DNA of 64,000 nt from Papillibacter cinnamivorans DSM 12816 (GTDB lineage Bacteria; Bacillota; Clostridia; Oscillospirales; Oscillospiraceae): positions 21,998 to 85,997 of the forward strand of contig NZ_FWXW01000008.1 of assembly GCF_900176335.1 (NCBI RefSeq), given 5' to 3'. A program made the position numbers and the translations under genes. How positions within the stretch are numbered: position 1 is the stretch's first letter; every line of letters begins with the position of its first letter. The notes under the pieces were generated by a model. It made no database searches. It was given only the letters and a program-made list of their open reading frames with translations, and was not told the DNA's origin. Below are positions 7,905-16,247 of the stretch, one piece after another.

Positions 7905-10900
7905 TTACAAATCATCACATTCTTCAATATTGCTAAATCCTTCTTCTTTAAAATGTTTTGATATTTGCCGCAATGTAGTAGCAAAACGAGAGTACCCGGC
8001 ATCGTCTGCCAGGTTTGCTTTATCTTGATAACGATCTGATAGTTCAAAATCTGCCTTTCCTGTTTTATCTATTGAATGAACACCTCTTGAATTAATGGCC
8101 TCTGTTCTATAGCCTTCTCTAATTCTATCGCTATCACTTGCTTGAAGAAGGACTGCAATATTTTTGTGTATAAAAAATCCTGAAGGATCTGCCGGAGAAT
8201 AGTATAGTAATTTTCCAAGAGTAATCATCGCTACTTCAAATCGATCTATCAATTTACTCTTTTCTTTAACATTTTGAACCCATTCCTCGAATTTTTCTAT
8301 ATTTAACAAACCTTCTTCATTACTTCCAGGTACAATTTTACATCCGCTTAAAAGATAGTAATATTGTTCTGCCATTATTTTTGAATGTTCACTTAATTTT
8401 TTTTCGCCTTCACATTCTTCTTTTTTATTTCTTGGCTTGTAGATCATTTCTATAGCGTTTATAAACAAATCGGGATTATCAGCTACTCCTTGATATAATG
8501 TCTTTGCATTGATTTCAGAACTGTCATCAAGGATACGTAAAAACTTCCATTCAAGTTTTAACATAATTTCATGGTCAATTGTTTGCTTTTGTAACCAGCC
8601 AATTATTTTTGAAATGTTGTATGCAGTCATATCATTGCATTTTAAAGCTTCGCCGCTCACTTCATTTAAACAAAAAATAGCTATACCCGGTTCAATTAAA
8701 GATTTCTCAATCATACCATTTATGATATCAATGGCTTCTTCAATTTTGTTTACGTTGATTAAATTTGAAACTACATAATTATTAAATTCAAGTCCATCTA
8801 TTTCTATTATGTAAGGACTTATTAGATTCCAATAAATACTCTCATTACCTTCTATCTTCTTCTTAACATAGTCTAATGTTTCATTTGCAAGCGGAATTAA
8901 TGCCAAAAAAGTAGCATTTTTATTAGACGGCCATTGGGAATCCATTGTCTTATATACCCATTCAATACCTTCATTACTAAATTTTTTTATTATATAATTA
9001 TTAGCTACAGTTCGCAGTATCTCGTCTTCAGAAGTAATCCCTTTGAGAATTACTTCTTTAAATGCCTCTATTTCTGAAAGATTCGCTAAACAGCGACCAA
9101 TTATCTCAGGTTTATCTACTCTATGTGCATATTCCAGCAGGCCAAAAAGGTTAATATTTTCAAATAATTGTTTAACTACTGTTAATTGATTTTCGGATAA
9201 CTCTTTTTCTGATTTTTTCCAATCACCTTTATTCCTTATTAGTAGACTATGTTGTTCTTTTTTGAATAATCTAGCTGAATAAATTGTAATATCAATGGGT
9301 TTGTATTTTTCAGTAATCGCTTCTATTTTCTTAATTGCTTCCTCTGGCAAAGCCCATTTAGCTTCTGGAAAACTTTTATGATGTGCAATGAAATCCAGAA
9401 GTTTATCCCAAATTATATATTTGAATTGATCATCTGGTTCATTATCTAAATAATTATCATAGAAATCACACAATTTTTCGAATAGTATCTTTGGTACATT
9501 ATCTAGGAATTCTATTAATTCGGCTATACGATCTGCCGATCCTTCTGCCGCTTCCATTGCGTTCATAAAATAACATTCTGTAATTTCCCAATACTCTTCT
9601 GTACTAATTGTTTCAGGTATATTACCATAAGGTAAAAAACGAGGACGTTCGATCGGATTTCCAGCTTTTACTTTACCTGGTAACAACGATATAATTAGTT
9701 TCCATCCTAATTCATTATTTTCTCTCTGTAGCGTGCCTATGATAGATTTCCGTCTAGATAATACTGCCGATGTTTGAGGAAACCACGGAAGTAATATCCC
9801 TGTTAGCGTACTTAACGCTTTTTCACTATATGCTGCAAGAGAAAACAAATTTTGACATGAACTTGTAAAATAATCAGAATTGCAGGCAATTAATGATAAT
9901 GCATAGAAAAGACTTGGACCATATTTATATTCAAATACTCCAATTTCACCTTCATTTAAGAACTTTTGTATTGGGTTATTGTCATGTTTTAAATTCATTT
10001 CAATTGATCTAAGAAATACTTCTGGTGCAGCCTCAGCAAGCAAACTCAAATTTTCAGAAAGTGTCGCCCATATTTTCCAGTCTTTGATTTTTAATATTTC
10101 TCTTATAATAATTGACGCATAATTATTAATCTTTGTTCTTGTGCATGAAGTAAAATATTCGGGTTTATTACCTAATATAGCTAAAAACTCTGATAATCCA
10201 TGAGTGATTTCATGAGAATAAATAGGTTTTTTATTATAGATCTCCGCCATAAATCTCTGATTCTGCTCAAGGTTATACCGAGGATTAATTGTTGTTAAAA
10301 CTTTGATTATTTGTTCTTTAATAATCTCAAAATAACTATCATATATTTTATTTCCTTCTTGCTTTAAAATATCAGAACGGTTTTTAATCTTCCAAACTCC
10401 GTTACTAAACTGTATTGAAGTATTTTCTAATGATCTAATATCTCGTATTGGTTGAATCCAGTTCTGATATGTTTCTTGAGTGATTTCTTCAATTAGTTTA
10501 ATATCATTATTATTATTTTCGTCCCAAGCACCTAATATTGCTGCTAACAAGGTTGAAGAAAGACCCGTATTATATTGCCTATTAATTGCTGATTGATAGA
10601 CTGGATACGAATAAAATTCAGGTTGATTTATACTTTTAATGATGCGTATCCTATCTTGATGTGTCATTAGATAATTTTTGCTTCCACGTCTTAGAAAAGC
10701 TTGCCCTCTAAATACACCTTCCCGTTCATTTTTTGCAAATGTATCTTTGACTTCATAAATTCTATCGTTATTTGCTTTTGAAATAAATATGTATCCGAAT
10801 GTTAATCCTTCATACTCAATAGTACCAGTTTGGATATCTGGCCTTGGATTTATTTTATCAAATAAATTTTGATATTCATTATCATCTTGCATTGGAATAG

Positions 10901-11120
10901 TTCCTAATCCTCTTTTTTCAAGTGTTTTATCTACAATTCCAAATATAATAAATTTATTATGCCCTATTCCAAAATCAGAATTTAGCATTGCTATTACTGT
11001 CTCAATAACTCTATAGCAATTCTTATGGTTATATGGTATTTCTTTGTATTCAATGGTATCAAATTCTGATGGCAATTGAGAGAGAACCTCAAGAATATAT
11101 TCATTTGGGGTCCAAAGCAT
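7905..11120 (-). CDS. Large AlbA_2 (Schlafen-like) domain protein of unknown function
   Basis: 1071 residues. The N-terminal ~150 residues look like the AlbA_2 putative DNA/nucleotide-binding fold (IEYKEIPY, AMLNSDFGIGHNKFIIFGIVDK, RGQAFLRRGSKN). The other ~900 residues are helical, rich in Lys, Glu, Ile and Asn, without a motif I recognise. Base composition is markedly AT-rich with AT-ending codons, unlike the GC-rich flanks, so it was probably acquired by transfer. The start at 11120 follows GAGGTGAG. AlbA_2 proteins with long helical extensions occur in anti-phage islands; a defence role is a guess. An XRE regulator lies upstream in the same direction. Confidence 0.75.
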   Translation of the reverse strand: MLWTPNEYILEVLSQLPSEFDTIEYKEIPYNHKNCYRVIETVIAMLNSDFGIGHNKFIIFGIVDKTLEKRGLGTIPMQDDNEYQNLFDKINPRPDIQTGTIEYEGLTFGYIFISKANNDRIYEVKDTFAKNEREGVFRGQAFLRRGSKNYLMTHQDRIRIIKSINQPEFYSYPVYQSAINRQYNTGLSSTLLAAILGAWDENNNNDIKLIEEITQETYQNWIQPIRDIRSLENTSIQFSNGVWKIKNRSDILKQEGNKIYDSYFEIIKEQIIKVLTTINPRYNLEQNQRFMAEIYNKKPIYSHEITHGLSEFLAILGNKPEYFTSCTRTKINNYASIIIREILKIKDWKIWATLSENLSLLAEAAPEVFLRSIEMNLKHDNNPIQKFLNEGEIGVFEYKYGPSLFYALSLIACNSDYFTSSCQNLFSLAAYSEKALSTLTGILLPWFPQTSAVLSRRKSIIGTLQRENNELGWKLIISLLPGKVKAGNPIERPRFLPYGNIPETISTEEYWEITECYFMNAMEAAEGSADRIAELIEFLDNVPKILFEKLCDFYDNYLDNEPDDQFKYIIWDKLLDFIAHHKSFPEAKWALPEEAIKKIEAITEKYKPIDITIYSARLFKKEQHSLLIRNKGDWKKSEKELSENQLTVVKQLFENINLFGLLEYAHRVDKPEIIGRCLANLSEIEAFKEVILKGITSEDEILRTVANNYIIKKFSNEGIEWVYKTMDSQWPSNKNATFLALIPLANETLDYVKKKIEGNESIYWNLISPYIIEIDGLEFNNYVVSNLINVNKIEEAIDIINGMIEKSLIEPGIAIFCLNEVSGEALKCNDMTAYNISKIIGWLQKQTIDHEIMLKLEWKFLRILDDSSEINAKTLYQGVADNPDLFINAIEMIYKPRNKKEECEGEKKLSEHSKIMAEQYYYLLSGCKIVPGSNEEGLLNIEKFEEWVQNVKEKSKLIDRFEVAMITLGKLLYYSPADPSGFFIHKNIAVLLQASDSDRIREGYRTEAINSRGVHSIDKTGKADFELSDRYQDKANLADDAGYSRFATTLRQISKHFKEEGFSNIEECDDL

Positions 11121-11192
11121 AAAAACTCACCTCATATTGTATAAATCAATAATTCTTTGTTAATATTATTTTGCTAAAATATAATTATAGTT

Positions 11193-11243
11193 TTACACCA
11201 ACATAATAGTACTCTTTTCGCTATTTTACAATAATTGGTGTAA
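11193..11243. promoter_or_regulatory. Spaced inverted repeat upstream of the AlbA_2-domain gene
   Basis: Nine-base arms TTACACCAA (11193-11201) and TTGGTGTAA (11235-11243) are separated by 33 bases. They sit 73-123 bases upstream of the start at 11120 in very AT-rich sequence. This could be an operator; nothing proves it. Confidence 0.4.
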
Positions 11244-11245
11244 TA

Positions 11246-11276
11246 AAAAGGCCCTGATTACATATCAGGGCCTTTT
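11246..11276. terminator. Bidirectional-type hairpin between the XRE gene and the AlbA_2 gene
   Basis: Stem AAAAGGCCCTGAT / ATCAGGGCCTTTT with loop TACAT. The A and T runs let it act on either strand. On the minus strand it would end the XRE transcript before the AlbA_2 gene, so the two genes probably have separate promoters. Confidence 0.8.
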
Positions 11277-11346
11277 CTGTATCTTGTGTCAATGGTCAAT
11301 AATTTCTTCTACTTGACTGTGAGATATGACCATAATATATGATTTT

Positions 11347-11586
11347 TTATTTAACAAATGAAAATTCGTTGAGTTCCTTAAAATCCAAAAACTCTGCCAG
11401 GGTCATATTCATACCGATTGCGATACGGTGCAGTGTCTGTATACGCGGGTCTTTCGTTACTCCGCGTACAATATTGTCAATCGTAGACTGATTGAGACCG
11501 CTCATGGACGCCAGCTTGTTATAAGCAATCCCTCTTTGCCTGCATATGGAGGATATACGCATTATGATGATTTCGGAATATGTCAT
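11347..11586 (-). CDS. Small XRE-family (HTH) transcriptional regulator
   Basis: 79 residues, essentially one lambda-repressor-like helix-turn-helix (IAYNKLASMSGLNQSTIDNI, then HRIAIGMNMTLAEFL). The second ATG (11586) is chosen because AGGAG sits eight bases before it and would abut the first ATG at 11592. It is divergent from the SLOG gene at 11742. Related dyads occur in the shared upstream region, one of them inside its own leader, which points to autoregulation and control of the SLOG gene. Similar solitary XRE proteins occur in mobile or defence islands. Confidence 0.88.
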   Translation of the reverse strand: MTYSEIIIMRISSICRQRGIAYNKLASMSGLNQSTIDNIVRGVTKDPRIQTLHRIAIGMNMTLAEFLDFKELNEFSFVK

Positions 11587-11596
11587 AAGCATCTCC

Positions 11597-11707
11597 TACC
11601 TGTATTCGAATCTTTCTTACATAATAATGGATGTTATGACTGTAATTACCCGAATTCGGGTTGACTTGTGAAATAAATCCATGATATTATTACCTATATT
11701 CGGGTAA
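11597..11707. promoter_or_regulatory. Divergent control region with promoter and related operators
   Basis: For the SLOG gene there is TTGACT (11661-11666), an 18-base spacer and TATTAT (11685-11690). A perfect dyad ACCCGAATTCGGGT (11648-11661) touches the -35. A second copy, TTACCTATATTCGGGTAA (11690-11707), follows the -10. A weaker copy TACCTGTATTCGAAT (11597-11611) lies just before the XRE start. All share the half-site ATTCGGGT or a close variant. These are natural operators for the adjacent XRE protein. Confidence 0.7.
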
Positions 11708-11741
11708 TTTTATTAAACTGACGCTAGTAGAGGACTTCAAC

Positions 11742-12302
11742 ATGAACGACAAGCAAAATACCTGCTGTTTTTCGGGGCACAGGCCGGGGGGACTGCCGTT
11801 TGGGCACGACGAGAAACACCCGGACTGTATCCTGCTGAAAATGCGCTTGCTGGAGGAAATGGTGGGTATGCGCGGGCGCGGGGTCACCACCTTTCTCTCC
11901 GGCATGGCGCAGGGAACAGATCTGATCGCCGCGGAGATCGCGCTGAATCTGAAGTGGGCCGATCCCTCCCTTCCCGTCCGCCTGGTGGCCGTCATCCCCC
12001 ATGAGGGGCAGGCGGACCGCTGGACGGTGCCCTGCCGGGAGCGGTACTTCAAAATCCTGTCGGAGGCCGACGAGGTGATCACCCTTCATAAGCAATACAC
12101 CGCCTCCTGCATGCACGAGAGGAACCGGTACATGGTGGACGCCTCCTCTTATCTCATCGCCGTTTTCGGCGGAGCTCCCGGCGGCACGAAATACACCGTG
12201 GATTACGCCGTCAAAAAAGGGCTGGACGTCGTAATCTTCGACCCCGTCACCCTGAAACGGCGGCATATCCCCTCCTCTTTGCCCTATCCGGCCGTTCCGT
12301 AA
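11742..12302 (+). CDS. SLOG-superfamily (DUF1273/YpsA-like) protein
   Basis: 186 residues of Rossmann-like SLOG fold. It shows the hallmark opening CCFSGHRPGGLPFG, the glycine loop TFLSGMAQGTDLIAAEI, and FGGAPGGTKYTVDYA near the end. SLOG domains bind nucleotides or nucleotide-derived ligands. YpsA-type members have poorly defined roles, and several SLOG clades occur in prophage or immune settings. Base composition is GC-rich, unlike the AT-rich gene at 7905. Its promoter carries dyads expected to bind the divergent XRE protein. Confidence 0.88.
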   Translation: MNDKQNTCCFSGHRPGGLPFGHDEKHPDCILLKMRLLEEMVGMRGRGVTTFLSGMAQGTDLIAAEIALNLKWADPSLPVRLVAVIPHEGQADRWTVPCRERYFKILSEADEVITLHKQYTASCMHERNRYMVDASSYLIAVFGGAPGGTKYTVDYAVKKGLDVVIFDPVTLKRRHIPSSLPYPAVP

Positions 12303-12307
12303 AGGGT

Positions 12308-12451
12308 GCCTCCCTTGTCAAAGGGAGGGGGACCGCTTCAGCGGTGGTGGGATTGTCATTCGCGAAAGGACTTCCTTTCTGGATCGTTTTCCGTTTTCTC
12401 CCGAATCCCTCCGTCAGGCTTCGCCTGACACCTCCCTTTCGCAAGGGAGGC
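12308..12451. repeat. Palindromic intergenic repeat, MITE-like
   Basis: The element begins GCCTCCCTTGTCAAAGGGAG and ends with a mirrored block CCTCCCTTTCGCAAGGGAGG. Internal hairpins are ACCGCTTCAGCGGT and GTCAGGCTTCGCCTGAC. No coding potential. Elements of this look are widespread between genes in gut Clostridia. The sequence is non-autonomous, with no transposase. Only this copy was noticed in the window. Confidence 0.65.
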
Positions 12452-12536
12452 TTATCGCCTGAGGGCGGAATTATTCAGGCGGCAAAAGCCCTTTGTCTTC
12501 CGCCCGCTTTGCTGGCGGTTTTCCTCGTTACACAAC

Positions 12537-12568
12537 AAAAGGCCCTGACTTTGCCGTCAGGGCCTTTT
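12537..12568. terminator. Bidirectional-type terminator
   Basis: Stem AAAAGGCCCTGAC / GTCAGGGCCTTTT with loop TTTGCC. The stem is nearly the same as that at 11246-11276. It lies between the SLOG gene and the converging remnant at 12594. Confidence 0.85.
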
Positions 12569-12593
12569 AATGTGTTTGCGGAAGTATGAGGAA

Positions 12594-12816
12594 TCACCGG
12601 TTCGTTATCTTTTCGCGGATCTCCGCGCATTTCAGCGGAGAGAGAACCGCCGCCGTGCCGGAGCCGAAATAGGCCACGTCGTCGATGGCGAGCCACCGGC
12701 TTTTCTGGCCGTATTTGAAGTTCAGAACAGCGTTGCCTCCCTGGGCGCGCGCCTTAAAGGCCAGCTCCCGCTTGACGTCGTTTAAATTCTTCAGCTGCGA
12801 TCAGGTAGATCTTCAT
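12594..12816 (-). pseudogene. Frameshifted small gene of unknown function
   Basis: From the ATG at 12816 the frame reads MKIYLIAAEEF and stops early. A second frame, one base off and without its own start, continues as LKNLNDVKRELAFKARAQGG, then VLNFKYGQKSR and YFGSGTAAVLSPLKC, ending at TGA 12594. Joined across one frameshift near 12790 this gives about 74 residues of sensible protein. I do not recognise the family. The alternation of conserved-looking segments argues for a recently broken gene rather than noise. Confidence 0.5.
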
Positions 12817-12937
12817 CGCTGTGCCTCCGCAGCCCGCCGGCCCGCTTTGCCGCCGGCGCATCGGGCCGAAACGGCTTAACCGGACTTCGGCGCCGCCTCC
12901 GGCTTTCGCTTTGAGGCGGCACCGTTTATTCCCGGGC

Positions 12938-13357
12938 TTATTTTCTGTTTTCCCAGAGCTCCACCAGAATGCCGCTGGAGAATTTGGGACGGACAAAGTT
13001 GATCCAGGTGTTCTCGAAGGCGGAACCGGGATTCCCCGCCCGGACAGGCGCCTTTTCCAGCATTTCGCACCCCTGGGAAATCAGCTCGTGGCAGGCGGTT
13101 TCTATGTCCTCCACCTCGTAGCAGACGTGATGGATCCCGCCCTTGCCGTTGTTGAACTCCTTCAGAACGCCCCCGGAGGGGATAAGAAACTCGATGGGGC
13201 TCTCCTGCCCGTTCGCCTTGGTAAAGATCGCCTTCGCCTGGTACGGGGTCTCGCCGATACTGGCCGCCTCCAGGCCGTACTGGGCCATGAAGGCGTACGC
13301 CTTTTCCTCCGTGGGCACGATGATACCCACATGGTGCATTTTCATCCTCTGAAACAC
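12938..13357 (-). CDS. VOC-superfamily protein, methylmalonyl-CoA-epimerase-like
   Basis: 139 residues in two glyoxalase/VOC half-modules. The first is MHHVGIIVPTEEKAYAFMAQ. The second is GGIHHVCYEVEDIETACHEL, with metal-ligand His residues in HHVG and HHVC and a C-terminal Glu (VELWENRK). The layout matches methylmalonyl-CoA epimerases and related dioxygenase-fold proteins. The GTG at 13357 is taken because GGAGGAAG precedes it by about seven bases. No methylmalonyl-CoA mutase genes are nearby, so the substrate is open. It appears monocistronic. Confidence 0.85.
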   Translation of the reverse strand: MFQRMKMHHVGIIVPTEEKAYAFMAQYGLEAASIGETPYQAKAIFTKANGQESPIEFLIPSGGVLKEFNNGKGGIHHVCYEVEDIETACHELISQGCEMLEKAPVRAGNPGSAFENTWINFVRPKFSSGILVELWENRK

Positions 13358-13670
13358 GGTTCTTCCTCCTCCGGGCAGCTTATGCTGCTTAATTCACGGG
13401 ACGGGGTGCCGCTGATTATAAGATAATCCATTTTTCGCCCTTTTACAATTCCCGATTAAAAAATCGCGGAGGAAGGGAAGCACGGCATTCTGCGATTTTA
13501 CGCTGTCCGTTTTTTGCGCTGTTCTTTTATTGCGCAGTTCAATTTTTGCGCTGTTTTTCTATCTCATCCCCGCGCGCCGGGCTTTTCTGGCCGCGCCAGC
13601 CCCGGCCAAAAAAATATTTGCGGAGTTTCCCCACAAGCGGATAAACCGCGTTCCGCTGCTTTTTCAATCG

Positions 13671-13709
13671 AAAAACGCGGCCCTGATACAAATTCAGGGC
13701 CGCGTTTTG
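13671..13709. terminator. Hairpin between the VOC and TspO/MBR genes
   Basis: Stem AAAACGCGGCCCTGA / TCAGGGCCGCGTTTT with loop TACAAAT. On the minus strand it terminates the TspO/MBR transcript. The rest of 13358-13742 has no gene; it contains a short cluster of TGCGCTG/TGCGCAG words near 13505-13555 without evident meaning. Confidence 0.85.
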
Positions 13710-13742
13710 TTCAGTAACTATTCAGGAGCCGACGGGTCTTTC

Positions 13743-14546
13743 CTACCGTTTTCCGCGTTTTTTCCTTCCGCCCATCAGGATATAAACCCCCGAGGCGAAA
13801 AGAAGGACTAAAGAGGCGGCGGCCGCAATAATCACCATGGGGTACTCCCCCGCGAAACCCGAGGCCATCAGGTGATTTGCCAGGATGCCGGCATAGGCCC
13901 AAACGAAAACCAGAAGATACGCAACGCACCGAAACCGGACAGCCGCCACAGCGCCGATAACGGCTCCCAGGGCCAGAATAATCACCGTCCAGACCGGCTG
14001 GGAAAGCCCGAAACCGTCCCATCCCAGCCAGACGAGAAGCGCCGTGACGTTTGCGATGGCGGCCACGGTGATCCACCCGGAATACACGCCGAAGGGCACC
14101 TTGACAAAAAGCGCCTCCCTCCCGGTGAGTTTCTTGCCGCCCAGCATGCGCATGATTGCCAGAAGCACAGCCAAAAGGCCCGCCATGAGAAGAACGGACA
14201 GCGGGACCAGTTCATAGTGCCAGGCGAAAATCCACAGAAGATTCAAAACGGAGGAAACGGCAAACAGGACTCCCACCCGGCACAGGAGCTCCTCGTCCGT
14301 CTCCCCTTTCCCACGGAACAGACCCAGGAGATAGAGAACGTGCGCCGCCAGCAGGATGTAGATGACTCCCCATATGGCGAAGGTGAAGCCGGGAGGCGAA
14401 AAGAGGTTAGGATATTCCGCCGCCGCTTCCGCCGTGGTAACCCCGCCGATGGGAAGAACGTTTGCCAGAATATTGACGAGAATCATCGCAAGAAAGGCAA
14501 TGACCGCCGCCGCGGTTACCACCGGGCATCTGCTTTTTGTTTTCAT
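13743..14546 (-). CDS. TspO/MBR-related (tryptophan-rich sensory) integral membrane protein
   Basis: 267 residues with about eight to nine hydrophobic helices, longer than classic five-helix TspO. The signature PNLFSPPGFTFAIWGVIYIL near residue 50 is typical of the extended TspO/MBR-like family. A second family-like element is WAYAGILANHL. Start 14546 is preferred over 14564 because GGAAGGGAG precedes it. Such proteins may bind tetrapyrroles or lipids, but bacterial functions are unsettled. It appears monocistronic. Confidence 0.8.
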   Translation of the reverse strand: MKTKSRCPVVTAAAVIAFLAMILVNILANVLPIGGVTTAEAAAEYPNLFSPPGFTFAIWGVIYILLAAHVLYLLGLFRGKGETDEELLCRVGVLFAVSSVLNLLWIFAWHYELVPLSVLLMAGLLAVLLAIMRMLGGKKLTGREALFVKVPFGVYSGWITVAAIANVTALLVWLGWDGFGLSQPVWTVIILALGAVIGAVAAVRFRCVAYLLVFVWAYAGILANHLMASGFAGEYPMVIIAAAASLVLLFASGVYILMGGRKKRGKR

Positions 14547-14998
14547 AACGACTCCCTTCCGCATTTCCCTGTTCTTTCTCTCTCAGTAAAAGCCCCGGGC
14601 CGCTGCGATTTCCGGGCATTCGGCATTCCTTCCGCGCAGCGTGCGCGGGGAGCGATCCCCGACGCCTCCGGCCGGGTGCCTTCGTTCTTAAAACCGCCTG
14701 TACTGTTATTATCTTATCATACGACCCTGCCCGGAATCCAGTGCATTTTGTCCTTTCGCATCCCTTTCCCGGCTTTATCGCCGGACAATTTATGCTTGTA
14801 TATTCTTATGTTTTTTAAAGCGGAAACAGACTTGTTTTTTCGGCAAGGAGATTTTTTTACTTACATCCGGCTGAAAAAATATGCTACACTATACATACAA
14901 CGTGCGGTTTTGACGAACGTAAGTCCAGTTGTCAAACCTCACGTTTTCAATTTAAACATTCATTTTTCGGAATACTTCAAAGGAATTCAGGTGACACT

Positions 14999-15277
14999 AT
15001 GGCAACTTTATCCCGCCGTTCCAATCTTGAGCTGCTTAAAATGCCGGACTGCGGGGGGCTCAGAGAAGACGGAAGGTGCAGCCGGATCGATATCCCCTGC
15101 TGCACGGGTCCCAAATGCGCATTTTTCCGGGAAGCGAGCAGTCCTGCAAAAGCCCGGATCCGGCTGCGATCACTGGACGAAGCGCTCCAGAAGCGTATCG
15201 CGGACAAATATTACGGCGGGAAGCGCCCCTGGACCCATCCCTGCGAAGAAAGCACGGAGGCAAAGGGTCATGTTTAA
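14999..15277 (+). CDS. Small cysteine-containing protein, first gene of the CarD operon
   Basis: 92 residues. The centre has five Cys in a short span (CGGLREDGRC, then DIPCCTGPKC), suited to metal binding. A conserved-looking tail reads RIADKYYGGKRPW. I do not know a function. AGGTG sits six bases before the ATG. The 3' end overlaps the carD start by eight bases, so translation is likely coupled. A strong inverted repeat at 14899-14945 lies in the leader. Confidence 0.7.
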   Translation: MATLSRRSNLELLKMPDCGGLREDGRCSRIDIPCCTGPKCAFFREASSPAKARIRLRSLDEALQKRIADKYYGGKRPWTHPCEESTEAKGHV

Positions 15278-15806
15278 AACCGGGGATTTGGTTCTCTACG
15301 GAGGCACGGGGGTCTGCAGAGTCACGGAAATCACACAGCGCGATCTGCAGGGGGCCGAAGGAAACGCGCTGTACTATATCCTGAAACCTCTTTACAGCAA
15401 TTATATCGTTTCCACACCGGTAGACACCGAGAAGGTTGTCATTCGTCCCATCCTTACGAAGACCGAGGCGGAACAACTTATCGACAGGATCCCCTCTTTC
15501 CATCCGAAGCCGTTTTACAGCCGCATGATCCGGGAGGTCGCGGAGCATTACGAAGCTCATTTTAAAACCTATTGCTGCGCGGATCTGATGGAACTGTCCA
15601 TCTCGCTCTATGCGAAAAAGCAGGAATCGGAGCGGCAGAACCGAAAATTCGGCCTGGTGGACGAGCGGTATATGAAACGAACCGAGGAGCTTCTCTTCGG
15701 AGAGCTGGCCGCGGCGCTTGGAATTTTGAAAGAAGAAGTTCCCTCTTATATTACGGCGAGGGTCGGGAAAAAAGGAGGGGAACCTGATGGCAAATGTGAC
15801 TCATGA
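15270..15806 (+). CDS. CarD/CdnL-family RNA-polymerase-binding transcription regulator
   Basis: 178 residues. The N-terminal Tudor-like RNA-polymerase-interaction domain opens with FKTGDLVLYGGTGVCRVTEI and continues to PVDTEKVVIRPI. A helical C-terminal domain follows (about 70-170; YMKRTEELLFGELAAALGIL). CarD proteins stabilise open promoter complexes, notably at rRNA promoters. The start follows GGAGG at nine bases. It overlaps the gene before (8 bases) and the gene after (20 bases), so the three form one operon. A much longer upstream in-frame open frame exists but is not coding. Confidence 0.9.
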   Translation: MFKTGDLVLYGGTGVCRVTEITQRDLQGAEGNALYYILKPLYSNYIVSTPVDTEKVVIRPILTKTEAEQLIDRIPSFHPKPFYSRMIREVAEHYEAHFKTYCCADLMELSISLYAKKQESERQNRKFGLVDERYMKRTEELLFGELAAALGILKEEVPSYITARVGKKGGEPDGKCDS

Positions 15807-16140
15807 GCAGGTCCGGCACAGGCAATTCGGCGTCGGGACGGTTACCGAGCAAACCGAAACCACAGTAACGGTTATGTTCAATGGGGCTTTCGGACTCCGC
15901 AAATTTCAATATCCCCTGGCCTTCGATGCGTATCTGGAGCTTTGCCGTCCCGACGCAAAGCAGGCTATGGACACGGAGCTTCAGCAGTTCAGGGAACAGA
16001 CGACAGCGGAACAAAAACGCAGAATCGAGGACCTGGATCGGCGCCGAGAAGAAAAGCGGCGGGCATTCCTTGTTGGAAAAAAGACTTCCCGCAAAAGCAC
16101 GCAGGCGAAAAAAAACGGAAAATCAGCAAAATCCGAATAA
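15787..16140 (+). CDS. Small basic protein with Tudor-like N-terminus
   Basis: 117 residues. The N-terminal 50 (VRHRQFGVGTVTEQTETTVT) resemble the small beta-barrel seen in CarD or UvrD tail domains. Then comes a charged helix (EQKRRIEDLDRRREEKRRAF) and a lysine-rich tail. Nucleic-acid or polymerase association is plausible by inference. An excellent GGAGG ribosome site lies inside the end of carD. Last gene of the operon, closed by the hairpin at 16141. Confidence 0.7.
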   Translation: MANVTHEQVRHRQFGVGTVTEQTETTVTVMFNGAFGLRKFQYPLAFDAYLELCRPDAKQAMDTELQQFREQTTAEQKRRIEDLDRRREEKRRAFLVGKKTSRKSTQAKKNGKSAKSE

Positions 16141-16181
16141 ACAGCACAGGCCGCCGGCTTATATCCGGCGGCCTGTGCTGT
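16141..16181 (+). terminator. Long perfect hairpin after the CarD operon
   Basis: Perfect 17-base stem (16141-16157 with 16165-16181), loop CTTATAT. The T run after it is very short, so termination may rely on stem strength. Confidence 0.7.
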
Positions 16182-16247
16182 TCAGTGCCATTTCAGCAGG
16201 CCCTCCGCGCGGAGGGTATCCGCATTCCCGCGCTTTCCTCAAGCGGT

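Noticed and set aside
13872..15806. 644-codon plus-strand frame ending with CarD
   Set aside because: The part before 15270 is antisense to the TspO/MBR gene and then noncoding leader. CarD has its own ribosome site and starts at the domain boundary.
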